Shown here: positions 35,771 through 47,147 of the stretch, in pieces
How the letters are laid out: the number at the start of each line of letters is the position of its first letter
Numbering within the stretch: position 1 is the first letter of the stretch
NCBI GenBank assembly: GCA_026261815.1
Contig: JAMPIT010000884.1
Coordinates: forward strand, 14,149,001-14,213,000
Direction of reading: 5' to 3'
Length of the DNA stretch: 64,000 nt
Source: Monarcha castaneiventris obscurior
Taxonomy: Eukaryota > Chordata > Aves > Passeriformes > Monarchidae
Program-made: the position numbers and the translations under genes
The notes under the pieces: model-generated
What the model saw: the letters and a program-made list of their open reading frames with translations, nothing else
Databases searched by the model: none
Told to the model about the DNA's origin: nothing

Positions 35771-38664
35771 CCTGTAAAGAATCACGTATGTGTGATTGAT
35801 AGGATCCAAAGAGGATTTGATGAACTACAGCAACAGGTGGGTATACATGAATTATTTAGTATCTGATTGCACATGGTTGATTATTATATACAAGATGTGT
35901 CAACATATTCATGTTTCTATGACATCAGTTAAACTAAAAACTTAGTGGAGGCTTCTATAATGAAACATATTCTATATTTCAAAATTTCAAAGAATCATTT
36001 AGATCAGAGGTGAAATTCTCCCCAAGAGCACATTACTTCACAAAAATACACAGTAGCTGCATATGTGCATAAGTGTCTGAGATAGCTGAAGAATCTTAAA
36101 AATCCTAAAGTTTCTGTCTATTTTGGTTTTTAAAAGCATAATTTTTGCATCTTTTTATACGAATTCTGAGGGAAGGAAATTTTTTTCCTACAACCTGACT
36201 CTAAGTCTGTGACTTTCCAATGCATTTTACAGCCACATGTTCTAGGTAACAGCACCAACAAAATTAACTGTGAGCTCAGAGTAGACTACATCAGATCCTT
36301 GAATCCTGTGTGACTTGAGCAGGGTTCAGTACACCTAAAGAAACATATAGAACCAGGTCCAGAGTGAAAGAAACACTGCAGCTTTCAAGGCACTGTATCT
36401 GTCTTCTCTGCTAGGAATTTTTCTCGCCCTGATAGATTTGCTGGCACTCCTGCCTGCGAGCAGAACCTCTCCTTTCTGTACCAGTGTCCTGTCACAAACA
36501 TGCCCTGGAGCTGGGGGAAAACTCTGTGTCTGTGACTTATTCCACCTCAAGGGCTGCTCGTGCTCTTCGCTATTATTAGTAACACGAAGTAACTTCATGG
36601 CCTGAAGCTTTCAGAGCTGTGTCTGTCACTGTGAAGGGGTAATCAGTAATTCACTTGAGGAGACCTTAAAATGTCACCCTTCCTGCTTAAACCCTATTGT
36701 AGGGTCCACAATTTCTTTGAGATGCTGAATGTTGTCTAATGGCCTAAACACTGCTAATTTGTCTTCCAAACTTGTTAAGTACCTGCCTAGAAGCCATTAT
36801 TGTTTATTTGTAATCATGCTAGTTGGTAATTATAACCATTTCCAAAACCTGAAGCATCAGGGATGTTCTGTGACTGCTCCTGGCCTCCACAGTGCACTGG
36901 AGGATGTTAAACCTTGTTTAAACACGTCAAACTGCAACAGAGGTGAAGGAGACTTTGAACATATTAATAGAAATGCAGCATTTTACAGTAGCAAAATTTC
37001 AAGGAATACTTAAATACAGGAAAATACTCCCTTCTATCTGAAGAACTACACAATCCCTCTAGAAAGTCACAGATATTTAAATAATGGCAGTCTCCACCTT
37101 CTCATCATGATGGGTCTCTGACTTTTCTCATCTGTGATTATGCTCACAATGTTAACACTTAACTCATTATGTCTGGCAAAATATTAACACTGATATATAT
37201 GAAAATAAAAAAAGTTTCTGAACTCTCAGGAAATATCACTTCCTGTCTGCTTTAGCTCAAAAATCCTTTTCTGGAAACAAGTGAAGCTCTTGTTAGAAAC
37301 CTGTAAGTATTTTTTGCTGCCTCTCCACTACAAAGATTAACTCTTTCCCGAGATGATCAGAATGTGAGAACATCTGAAACTCTGAAAAAATTGGATTTCT
37401 TGGATAGGCAGAGCATTCCCTGGAATTTCAAGGTGTGGTAAGGCTGATAAATCTCATGCCTCAAAAAACCAAAATCTAATTAAAGGTCACCCACAAACTG
37501 AAAGAACGGTGATTCCATGTAAAGCAAATGGCCAAATTTCTTGCCTGTAACTGCTCAGCTGAAGAAAATTTCCTGCTCTGAATACTTCATAATAGAATGC
37601 TAACTTTCCACAAAATGAAAGAAAGCAAATATTCACCTTATTTTTTTTTCCTTTTACAAAGGAATTGTGAACATTTAGTTACTGGCCAAAGTTCGAAAGA
37701 TGTCTGGTAAAAAAAAAAAAAAAGTAGTTGCTCATTACTTGTAAGTATCCACTTACATTGGTTATTAAACATAACAGTAACTTGCATGTACAACCAGATA
37801 TTTTTAACTATGAAACCTGAATTCAGCAGTGTTATGTAAGGTAAGCAAAAGTCATGAAGGCAGCCTCCAGATACCCTTGGTATAGAGTTGGGCTTCCTTA
37901 GCACAGAAACAAGCTTTGAAGGTTCCCTAAGAGGCTCCTAAACATATCATAGTTGTGAAGATCTGTAGTAGTAAATGCTGACCTAGAGAAGGTAAATTAT
38001 TTTTTAATCTATAAACTGGTTAAAATGTTAAATAGCTATATCTATCTATCTTTATTTATTTGTTTTGTTTATTTGACCTCACTGTAGTCCTTTTTTAATG
38101 GTCCAGGTAAGATGCTGTATAGAACTTGATGTTTCATTTCTGTTTTCCTTCTGACAAAACAGATACGGAAAGAAAGCCCCTACCCTTTTTTGCTAGACAT
38201 CTGTCATCTGACCCATACATGGGCAGAGTCAGGCTATTATCAGAAATCAGGTTATTGGTACAGTCTGTGAACAGAGACAACACACTGCCAGTGAGCACTG
38301 CCCAGAGCAGAGCTTCTGCTGGACTGCAAATCTGGGGCTGGAAGTAAATCAAAAGTAAGAATTCTCTGATGACTTGAAATAAAACAGGATTAAATTCTGA
38401 CAAAAGTGACTTTTTTTCTGAAGAGGTAACCCTTGGTATTTTTCAGTAGTTTCTTCTCTGCAGTTACTTACTAGGTAAGTACAGGAGCAAAGCACAAGTG
38501 TTCCCCAGGACATTTCAGCTGCAGCTCAGCAATAATATATGCATCCTCAGGAAAGCAAATAATCTCTCTTTGATTATTACTTCAGGTTGCTATGTAAAAG
38601 GATTGGTGGAATTTCTTTCCTTCAGGGATGCTGCAGGAAAGAAGAAGAAAAAAACGCTACTTAC

Positions 38665-38767
38665 TGTTCGAGCCAAACTTCGCTTCAAATTCCCAGTGTG
38701 GTGTAGTCGCAGCTGAATGCAGGTGGTTGCCTTGCGAAGACTTTCATGGCTTCCCAGAGTACAATTG
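38665..38767 (-). CDS. PIK3C2G: PIK3C2G exon, end of Ras-binding region
   Basis: A 103-bp exon, the most 5' one found. The acceptor lies after a pyrimidine-rich stretch ending in TACAG and the donor is GTAAGT. One base completes a codon from the previous exon, then 34 codons follow, beginning NCTLGSHESL and ending LART. The pattern LGSHESLRK then IQLRLH matches the segment of PIK3C2G just after the Ras-binding fold, where human has LGSHKMFQK and IQLHLQ. The preceding Ras-binding exon was not found between here and the array, so it lies in unresolved sequence or beyond the window. Confidence 0.85.
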
Positions 38768-41700
38768 CTGTAGTTTGGGGGAAAAAACACCAAATAAATG
38801 GTTATCTCTGCTTGCCACTTCCTTCTTTTTTCCTTGCTACCTCTCCTAAAAGCACCAGCAGACTCAATTCTAAGTGCAAAGAAGACTGAATAATACAAAA
38901 CCAGCTGTTGGCACCTACTTCTGTGGAAGCTGATGGGGTTGGTTCCTGCATGTTTTCCAGTAAAACAAATCCTAATTACTCAGTTGTATCATTGACCATT
39001 AAGTTCTGTAACAGAACAACAAGGAAACAGAGAAAGAATATCCTTAACCAACTGCACGTGCTCCCAAACGTTGAGATTATTTATGCATATTCTTCAAACC
39101 CAAACTAGTGCCATATCCTGGCTATGACTGCACCACTGCAAAATGACTTGTAGTGTCTGATACCCATCTCAAAAATCAAATATTAGCTGTAGGTCTGAAA
39201 ATCACATACATCAACACAGGTGACCCTTGATTCTCAAAGAAGTCAAAGTTCTCACCCTGTGCAGCTCACACAGAGGCGGTAAAAGGAGAATTCATATTTT
39301 TATTTCTCAAATATTATGCCAGCTAAGATCAGACTCACTCAGCTAGAGTGGTTCCTACAAACTAAGCTGCTGGCCAAGGATGATCCAACAGCCCATGACA
39401 GGGGAATTCCTTAATTTTATTTGCCTTTTTCCATTTACCACTCTAGGCAACTTTTTTAAGTTATAACACAGCCTTGGTTTGTCACTCTTAAAATTACTTG
39501 GAACAAAAATAATTTCATTTTTTACCCCTTCACATCTTGTTTGGAACAGGTGAAATAATTCAAAAATTATTTCAGAGTTGAGGCAAACATCTTTTTACAT
39601 TTGAAAAAGTCCTTCGGGAGTAATGGATAGGAAAAACAACAAGGATTTTTACAAAGGTAAATTCTTCACCAAAAGAAGTTAGTATGCATCATGAGTTACA
39701 ACTTTGGTGTGTGTTCAGCTGGATTCAGGAGGCTTTGTTGAGCCTTCAGACACAGAAACACAAAAAGGGATATTCCATATTTATACAGTTTTACAGCATG
39801 GCAACTTCTTTCAGAACTCCCTGGACCATGAAGGAAAGATGATTTTTTTTAGCTCATCAAGGGTCATGGAAAAACTCAGAATTTAAATGTAAATTGTATT
39901 TCTACCTAAAAGGGTTTTTGATGGAATGTCTGAATAAAAATGGCTGAATTTAGTTAAAAAAACCCAAACAAACAAACCAAAACAAAACAAAAATGCTCAC
40001 CTATGAATAAATCATGGAAAATGTGACTTAGATGAGACTCATCTCACATGAGCAGAAGCCTTCAGCATAAATGAATGGATAATCTTAAATGTAACTGCCT
40101 TTCAGCACAATTACAGGGAATTTCTACATCTTGTACATGTTATGCACTCACACTATGCTGTAGCTAAGTAAAATACAGACTGTCCATAGAGGTTACAAAA
40201 GCTCTAAATGTCTATCTAGGATTCTTTTTAAAATAAACATATTAAACATCACAAGGGACAAACTCATTTCCATCTGACAAAAATACCTAAAGCAAGGTTC
40301 ACCTCTGATAGCACCTCCATACATTTGCAAAATTTCTTGATTTCAAGAGCATAAAGTACAGACGTAAGAGTGGGAGAAGCGAACACCAGCACAGTGAAAC
40401 ACCTGTACTGGTGAAAAGCACATCACTGTTATAGCTAAACCCTTCTCAAATCCCTCTTCAAAGCAACAGTCCAAGTGACCAATTCCCAGTTCCTGGGGCT
40501 GTACCAATGCATACGTTCTCTTCTGTTGCTCCTCAGCTCAGAAGGTTCAACTCTGTGTTCTGCATGCCCATGGCTTTCCTGAAAGTTCTTCCTCTCCTCA
40601 TTTCACCTAATCGTGTCTGCCCCAAGACTAATGATAAACTGCACCACAATATTTATACCCTTTGGCTGAGGAATACATTTAGTGCAGTGCAAGCTGCAGA
40701 TGCTGCTCCAGGTGGAGGGAAAGGGCAGCAGTCCTGGCAAGAGGCCATGAACTGGCACAGACTCTTTTCACAGCAGAGGGAGTGTGACTGCCAGAGACCC
40801 CCCTAACTGGTCAGACTGGGGAGTTTCCTTGCCATTTTAGAACTGCTTCAACACATGTTTTTTATTCTATGCCTCACCATTATTCCTGCTCTTTTCATTC
40901 TGCCTCACCTTCAGCCTCTGGACAGGCGTAGCATCAAGAATATTACAGAGACACATCCATGAGTCCTGAGTCACCTTTTCCTGATTCCTCCAGGATACAG
41001 ATTCCTACTGCAGTTCCAGTGACAGGAATTGGTACAGCTAGACCAGTACAGAGGAGCTATACCCTCCTATGAAGTAACAATCTTGTGCCACAGATATATA
41101 AAAACTGTGTTTTCCAAGTGTAGTTTTTCCATGTCACCATGCTTCCAGGCAAAACAAGCTACACCAAGAGAAACCTAATTTTGTTATTATAACTGCTTTT
41201 ACATTAGCGGTTTGTGTTAGCTTCTGCTGTGCCAAGCAGATACTATCCATCAGCAAAGCCTTTATTGACATAGCAATGCTGCCTGAAATATTGCAAGCAC
41301 AAGTGGCCATGCCTTCATGAATGGATTTAATTTGCGCAAATACGAAAAGTATTGACAGCTATTGTTACACAAGAGACTAGACAAAATGGATTAATGCCTC
41401 AACAAAATAATGTGGAAACCTGGTCTAGATGAAAAGTGAGCTACAAGAAATAGAAGTGTTGTTTTGCCACAGATTGACAAACTACCTTTTAGCTGTACCC
41501 CAGGCAGGTTTGCTACCATACCAGGACAACTAAGACAAAAGTAATATATCCCCTTTGGAGAATAACATGATTATTAGTAACTGGTTTACTGCACTTTGAG
41601 CCCTGTAAAGGAAGCAAAAATGAAAGTGTTACAACTTTGTTAACTCAACAGCTTTCTCCTTATTTTTTTGCTGAAATTATATGGAGATTACAGCTCTGAT

Positions 41701-42384
41701 GAGAATGCCATGAAGAGAAATGCAGTCTTTGTCTTTAGGAGACATGGTAATGACTGGTCCAAGTGACTTGCCTGTGGTCTCACAAAATATCTAAATATAA
41801 GAAAGGGAAAATCCCTGTCTCTTGAGACTCCCTCACTGCTTGCTTCCCCACAGCAAGGGTCTCTGATGTGCTATAAGCTCCAAATCCTAATACAGTTCAA
41901 TCAGACTATTTTTTTAAGTAACTCAGCTAAGCAGCATCTCTGAATGAGAAACTTAATCTGCAGTGACAAGAGAAAATTAAGTTTATTTTTCACAAAGAAC
42001 ATATTCATCCAAAGGTGCTTGCTTCTTACGATTTCAATCTGCATGATTATGTCTCTGTCAGTCTATAATTAATAGCTTAAACTTCACTTTGAGTGAAAAC
42101 TAATTTTTATTTAGGTTTCAATTCCCAGAGAACAGAATTAGTAAGGCAAAAAAAATGTCATCAATAAGGTCACAGGCAAGCAGGTTAGAAGAAAAGATAA
42201 GCATTTATATTTTTCAATTCCATTCCCCTGCTCACTGTGGTGGCTGAACTGCAAAGCAATAGGGAAGCTGTGCAAATTATACCATGTGAGAGTGTGGATG
42301 GAACTTTAAATACTCAGATGCCTTAGAATAAAACAGAAAATAGTTTAGAAATAAAGCTTATAAGGATTCTTGTACTACATTCTT
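38768..42384. other. Non-coding stretch between PIK3C2G exon and the repeat-bounded block
   Basis: About 3.6 kb of AT-rich sequence. It is presumably PIK3C2G intron or upstream region. One weak exon-like frame at 40308-40400 was considered and rejected. No mobile element was recognised. Confidence 0.6.
42378..42384. repeat. 7-bp outer direct repeat, left (CATTCTT)
   Basis: CATTCTT directly before the left copy of the long direct repeat; the same 7 bp lies directly after the right copy at 63663-63669. This placement is what a target-site duplication would give for the whole block. Confidence 0.6.
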
Positions 42385-42997
42385 ATTAAATTAAAATGTG
42401 AAGGTTGTGGGGGTTATAGGGCTCACAGAGGTGGCTACTTGCTCCCCAAAGTGCTATGTGAGAACAGCACCTCGGGTACAGCCTCAGCTGTTGCAGCCCC
42501 TCGTTTGCCCAGCGCAGCTGGAAGCGCTGGTGGTATTCAACCCCACACCTTAGGCTGGATAGCTCAATATTACCAGAGACAAGGAGCCAAGGAGGGCCCA
42601 ACGCCGCCCAGGAATTCCATGGAGCTGGTTTGTTTCATCCACAGAGGTGGACAGGCGGAGAGAGGACGGCGAAGAGGAGGACACATGGGCTGGGCAGCCC
42701 TTACAGAGTGATCTGAGGGCACAGGGGCGGTACAGAGGCATGGCCGAGGAACGCAGCCAATGGACAGAGGGAAGGGGCAGGGAGAGGACCAGGGCAGGGA
42801 GCAGCCACACAGGCTGCTGGGAGAGGTGGTTTTACATCCACGGGGGCTAGGGGTAAAGTTACATTCTAACCGCGAAGGCTTGTGGGAGAGGCTTTTCCTT
42901 TAGAGGTCAGAAGATACATTGTTAAATGCCTAGGTTTTTCCACCAGCCCATCTCAGCCCTTTTCCCTGGCTCACCAGCTGGCCCAGTGACCCCAACA
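42385..42997. repeat. Long direct repeat R, left copy (613 bp)
   Basis: Starts ATTAAATTAAAATGTGAAGG and ends GTGACCCCAACA. The right copy at 63051-63662 is in the same orientation and nearly identical: only a small change in the GCGCAGCTGG segment, one T/C change and one A/T change near the start were seen by eye. GC-rich in its centre. It begins near TG and ends CA like an LTR, but no polyadenylation signal or adjacent primer-binding site was seen, so the class is uncertain. The open frames in it have no recognised similarity. Confidence 0.93.
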
Positions 42998-44609
42998 TAG
43001 ACCCCAGAAGCCAGGCGGATAATTGTGAGAGAAACTGGTGCCAGGACAGGAAAATCCCACTGAGGGTTGCTATTTCCAGTGAAAAGATTGGTTAGACTCA
43101 AACACCGAGGAGGCTTTACGCAATCTGTGGGGAGGAGAAGGAATGATTCAACAGTGTTTCCAGTTAAGAAAGTTATTAACTGTTCCTGGCCTCGTCCCTT
43201 CATCTTCAGGGAGCAGCTGTTCAAATTCGACCAGGCAAAACTTGGGCAGCTTATCTAAACCAGGTGGCATGAAAGGAACTTCGGTGTGCAGGAGAAAATA
43301 AGTTTTGTCTCTAGGCGAACAGATTGGGGCAGGGTTTATCTGTGGCTCTGCGCTCCCATAGAGCCCGAGAGCAGCCGGGTGCTGGTAACGATCAAAGAGA
43401 GCTGGGGCCGCATCAGGCAGCCTGTTCCTAACCCAAAATACAGCATTTAGCCCAGATGAGAACCTGAGATGGGGCTTTGGGATCCTAGACTGTGATCATT
43501 GTGTCTTGTACAGCACTCCTGAGATACTCAGAATTTCTGCTTTTCCTCTGAGCCTGATTCCCAGCAGGCTGGGGCCGGGTGGACCAGGGAATGCTGAGGG
43601 GGCCATGACTCCAAGGCTGTTTGGGAATTCCTGTCCAACCGTGCCAGCCTGCCCTGGAACTGCACAGCCCAATCCTCACATGCTGAAATGAATCAAAGTT
43701 GTTTAGTCTGCTTGAGCAACCAGCATTCTTGGGGTCAAATAAAAATTCTCTGTGAAGCAGATGGTGCAGTTCAGCCCCAATTGCCCAGCTTGCTTCAGGT
43801 TTCTACAGGTCACTTTTTTGTGCACCACCAGCTTCTGAAAAGTCAAAAAGAGAAAAGGAATCAATAGATAATAAGTAGATTCATAAAAAATCGAGACGCT
43901 GAAATAACACAGTTTTATTCCTGATACCCAGAAGGCAAAAGTTTATTAAGTATCTGCTGGAGCTTCCGGTGTTTTCCTACTTAGTTCTGCAGAGGCTGTG
44001 TCCAAACCCTAAGTATGTTAATCTGCAAAAGGGTGACACAGGGTTTTCCCTGTTGTTAAGACCTGGAAGACTTTGAGGTTTATAAATATAAGGGGGAGTA
44101 ATTGCAAGGCGCTGTACAGTATTTCTATTGGTGTTTTTATAAGTAATAGATTAGAGCTGGACCATGATAGGAAAATAACTTGCTGCAGGAAGAATTTCTT
44201 GGGATAGCTGGTTATTCCCAAAATCTACCACTGTAATTTAGTAAGGAGAAATGGACAACAAGCCATGTCTGATTAACAGCATGCTAATGTTTTGCTCTCT
44301 TCCCGAGTCTGCTCTCAAAAGATCTGAGACAAAGATGAAGGAATTTTAAGAGCTCCTTTGGTTATTTCAGAGGAAGTTTAAAATGGAGAAGGGATTGGGG
44401 TGATTAGAAGGCTGTCATTACCAATCGTTTTCAGTGCTGCCTTTTGTAGCAAAATGTGCCCTGTTGGTGTTGTGGTGGTGCTTAGATTTTCTGAGTCCCT
44501 CAGGCCTGAGTTCGGTTCCCATCCTGGTGGAACTGTCCTGCCTGTTGCTTCCAGGATGCCCTGGAACACATCCCCTGCCCCATCATCCACAGGCTGCTTT
44601 GCTGCACAT
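42998..44609. other. Single-copy segment between left repeat and array gap
   Basis: About 1.6 kb of mixed composition without recognised genes or elements. Its last 17 bp before the gap (44591-44607) match the array unit at 49859-49875. Confidence 0.6.
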
Positions 44610-44709
44610 NNNNNNNNNNNNNNNNNNNNNNNNNNNNNNNNNNNNNNNNNNNNNNNNNNNNNNNNNNNNNNNNNNNNNNNNNNNNNNNNNNNNNNNNNNN
44701 NNNNNNNNN
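44610..44709. other. Assembly gap of 100 N
   Basis: Exactly 100 N, the usual placeholder for a gap of unknown size. It falls at the left edge of the tandem array, so further units may be missing. Confidence 0.99.
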
Positions 44710-44755
44710 CTGCAGCTGGAAGCACAGGGAAAAAGGGAAGGGAAGGGAGTCCCAG

Positions 44756-44795
44756 AGAGAATCGCAGAATGCTTGTGGCTGGAAGGGACCCTGCC
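44756..44795 (-). mobile_element. Short CR1 3' end, unit 1
   Basis: GAGAATCGCAGAATGC followed by GGCTGGAAGGGACC is the reverse complement of a CR1 3' terminus. Only about 40 bp; repeated in units 2 and 3 (next entries). Confidence 0.5.
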
Positions 44796-44893
44796 CATGG
44801 GTTAGGATGGCCTGAGGGAGAGACGCCCGTGGCCCAGGGAAGGTGCAAGTGAGACCATGTGAGGGCAACAAACGGATTTCACTGGATGTGCAT

Positions 44894-44899
44894 TTTATT
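44894..44899 (-). terminator. Polyadenylation signal, array copy 1
   Basis: AATAAA on the minus strand (TTTATT as written), in CTCAATAAAATGCAC, about 1.14 kb after the ORF stop and beyond the TTC tract. Conserved in all three units. Confidence 0.55.
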
Positions 44900-44960
44900 G
44901 AGCAAGAAATGGGAGGGATGCGATTCTAGAGGATGTGTGGATGTGTATTTGAATTTGATC

Positions 44961-45448
44961 TTCTTCTTCTAACTATTTCCTATTTCTTCTTCTTCATCGA
45001 AGTGTTCTTCTTCTTCTTTGCCTTCTTCTTCTTCTTTTTAATTACTGCTGCTACTACTCTTGCTTCTTCTTCTTCTTCGTCTTACTCTTATTCTTCTTAT
45101 TCCTATTTTAATTTTTCTTCTTATTTACAACTACTATTTCTTCTTCTTCTTCTTTATCATATTCTTCTTATTCAAATTAATCTTATTCAATTGTTTTGCT
45201 TATGGTTATTCTTCTTCATATTCTTATTGTTTACTACTATTTCTTCTTCTTCCTATTCTACTTCTTCTTCCTATTCTCTTCTTATTCTACTTCCTATTTT
45301 TATCATTATTCTATTCCTTTTTCTTCTTTTTCCTATTTAGTACTGCTATTTCTTCATCATTATAATCTTCCCATTCCTATTCATACTCCTATTCCTATTC
45401 CTATTCCTATTCGTATTCCTATTCTTATTCCTATTCTTTTTTTTTTCC
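44961..45448. repeat. TTC/TTA-rich pyrimidine tract, unit 1 (about 488 bp)
   Basis: Long imperfect run of TTC, TTA and ATTCCT motifs, ending in poly-T. On the minus strand it is a GAA-rich purine tract within the presumed 3' UTR. It is about 30 bp longer than in units 2 and 3, the main length difference between units. Open frames through it are low-complexity by-products. Confidence 0.95.
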
Positions 45449-46037
45449 TGTGTGAGCAGGATTTTTTAATTTTAATTTTTTTTTTGTTTTTTTGTTTGTA
45501 TTTGTTTTTCTTTTGTTTTAAAGGACTATTTCTTAGACTCACTTCCTTTTGTTGAGTCCAAGTCCTTCAGTCATGTCCGGGGAGGCTCAGATTCAATATC
45601 TGAAGCAGTTTTTCCATGGAAGAGGTGCGAGGCCTTGGAAGAAGTTGCCCGGCGCGGCGGTGGTGGAGTCCTTGTCTCTGGAGCGTTGAGGAGCTGTGCG
45701 GATGTGGCCCTTGGGGCCGTGGTTTTGGGGCGACGCTGCTGCTGCTGCTGCCAGGGTGCCAGTGGCGCTGGGTGACGGGCAGGGTCTCTTGACACGGCCA
45801 TGGCTCCCCGGGCTTCCCCGCCGAGCGCGCCGGCAGCCAGGGCGCTGCGTGGGTGCTGTCTGGGGCTGGCCACGGCGGTGACTTTGGGTGCTGGGGAGAT
45901 GCCCCTGGCACGGCCCAAAGCAGCCGGGGCAGCTCAGGCTGCGGGGCCTGTCCAGGCCAAGGCCGCCCGTGTGGCTCCCGGGGGCCCGCGCAGGCCCCGG
46001 CCCGGCCGCCATCTGCAGGCCCGGGCTGGCGCGGGCG

Positions 46038-47147
46038 CTACTCCTGCGTCCGTGGGGCCAGGCAGCGGCAGCGGAACAGCGCCCGCAGCGCTCGCAGCGC
46101 CCGCCTGAGGCGGCCGGGCCGTTTGCTGGGGGCAGCCGGCTGCGGAGCCGAGGGGCTGCGGGGGCTGTGCGGAGCAGGCCCCGGCTCCTGCCAGGCCAAG
46201 ATGGGAGAAGCCGGGGGTTCCGTGGGGGCTTGGCCTGGCAGCGGGGGACGCGAGGCACAGAGCGGCTCCTGTGCACGCTGCTCGACCCAGGCCTCCCGCG
46301 GGATGGGCGCTGCTGCCAGGCTTCGGCGCCGCACTTCTTCGTGCAGCTCGATGAGGCTGATTCCGTCCCAGGAGGCGTCCTTCTGCAGCGACGGTGCAAT
46401 CTTGACGCAGAAGATGCGCGTGTATTCGGTGCCATCTTCCTGGATGGAAACCTCCTGGTAGACGTACTCTTGCCATTCGCTGAGTTCAGCGTGGCACGGC
46501 TCCGGCTCGATGCTGTCATCCCGGTCACAGAGGTCTTGGGAGCTGGTGGCCTGTCCTTGGGGCAGCTCGAGCTTTGCCACACCTCGGCACTCTGGGGACT
46601 GCTCCAGCTGGGTGTGGTAGTCGCCATCCTCGATGCCTCCAATTGAGGTCCCGTCCTCGCCCCCTTTCTCTGCCCTTTCTGCCTCCTCCTGCTGCTCGTT
46701 ACGGCTCTGCACTCCCAGCGGGCTGGACGAGGGGCTGGGGGGGCAGCAGGGGCTGCGTGCGGCAGGGCCCAGGCTCTGTGCCCCCGCTGATGGCACCTCC
46801 TCGCTTGGGGCAGGAGAACAGGGCTGCTGCTTCTGGCTGCTCTCGCTTCCTTCGCCCTGCTGAGACAACGTCGGGTCACTCACCACTTCTTCCCCTTGGG
46901 CCCCTTCCCACGCGCACAGCTCCTGGGGCTGAACGTCGCTCCGCTGGGCAGGCTCGGCTTCCATTCCGGGTTTCCTGGCCTCCTCTTTGATGGCAAAGGG
47001 CCCCTCCTCCTCTTCAGCCTCTTGCTGTGGCCAGACTGAGGCACTCTGTGCCCCCACCAAGTGCCAGCTCAGGGTCTGCTCTTGTGGCCCGCTGGGCACA
47101 GGGGTGGGTGGCTGGGAGGAGTTGGGCTTTGCCTTGTCCTCTTCCAT
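46038..47147 (-). CDS. Uncharacterised 369-residue protein, array copy 1
   Basis: Intronless ORF, ATG in good context (GAC before, G after), stop at 46038. I do not recognise the family. Visible parts: residues 1-200 acidic, rich in Glu, Gln, Ser and Pro and probably disordered (AEEEEGPF near 43-51, CCPPSPSSSP near 134-143); residues 212-277 look folded (SEWQEYVYQEVSIQEDGTEY, then IFCVKIAP and SLIELHEEVRRR); residues 300-341 are proline-rich; residues 342-362 form a basic, possibly amphipathic helix (RLRRALRALRALF) followed by CRC. No signal peptide or obvious transmembrane segment. The LTR ends 279 bp upstream on the same strand and an AATAAA lies about 1.1 kb after the stop. The protein is identical to that of copy 2. 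Conservation of the full frame in three copies supports coding, but other frames here are also open, so expression must be shown. Confidence 0.65.
   Translation of the reverse strand: MEEDKAKPNSSQPPTPVPSGPQEQTLSWHLVGAQSASVWPQQEAEEEEGPFAIKEEARKPGMEAEPAQRSDVQPQELCAWEGAQGEEVVSDPTLSQQGEGSESSQKQQPCSPAPSEEVPSAGAQSLGPAARSPCCPPSPSSSPLGVQSRNEQQEEAERAEKGGEDGTSIGGIEDGDYHTQLEQSPECRGVAKLELPQGQATSSQDLCDRDDSIEPEPCHAELSEWQEYVYQEVSIQEDGTEYTRIFCVKIAPSLQKDASWDGISLIELHEEVRRRSLAAAPIPREAWVEQRAQEPLCASRPPLPGQAPTEPPASPILAWQEPGPAPHSPRSPSAPQPAAPSKRPGRLRRALRALRALFRCRCLAPRTQE

Larger units (their letters stand above)
33392..38664. other. PIK3C2G intron hosting CR1 pieces and a RING gene
   Basis: About 5.3 kb. From 33.8 to 35.8 kb it holds CR1 ORF2 fragments, the plus-strand RING gene and a CR1 3' end. 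The remainder, 35.8-38.66 kb, is AT-rich intron with nothing recognised. Confidence 0.75.
7118..38767 (-). other. PIK3C2G: PIK3C2G gene, partial: seven coding exons and their introns
   Basis: Seven minus-strand exons with AG acceptors and GT donors join in one open reading frame with every phase matching (entering/leaving: 1-nt completion/0, 0/2, 1-nt completion/0, 0/0, 0/1, 2-nt completion/2, 1-nt completion/2). The joined product, about 240 residues, follows class II PI3-kinases from the end of the Ras-binding region through a helical linker into the first C2 domain. The block FTVYAAHNIP is the landmark that points to the gamma isoform rather than alpha or beta. Class II PI3Ks make PI3P and PI(3,4)P2 on endomembranes. 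The N-terminal and Ras-binding exons and the rest of C2, the helical, kinase, PX and C-terminal C2 exons are not in the window or were not found. The family assignment is from memory, not from a search. Confidence 0.88.

Noticed and set aside
40308..40400. Possible Ras-binding exon of PIK3C2G (ALEIKKFCKCMEVLSE on the minus strand)
   Set aside because: EI-x-x-FC spacing is suggestive, but the length does not fit and the exit phase does not match the exon at 38767.
42385..42997. Calling repeat R an LTR outright
   Set aside because: It begins near TG and ends in CA, but the homology extends 12 bp before the TG, and no polyadenylation signal, primer-binding site or internal retroviral gene was seen.
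44933..45555. Leu/Phe/Ser/Ile-rich frames in the TTC tracts as membrane proteins
   Set aside because: Low-complexity pyrimidine repeats translate to hydrophobic runs in any frame.
45888..46646. 252-codon plus-strand frame opposite the array ORF
   Set aside because: Antisense shadow of the 369-codon frame, low stop density in GC-rich DNA.
45593..46879. 428-codon minus-strand frame (and its homologues in units 2 and 3) as a separate gene
   Set aside because: Arg/Ser/Pro-rich composition typical of an alternative frame of GC-rich coding DNA; overlaps the better supported 369-codon frame.
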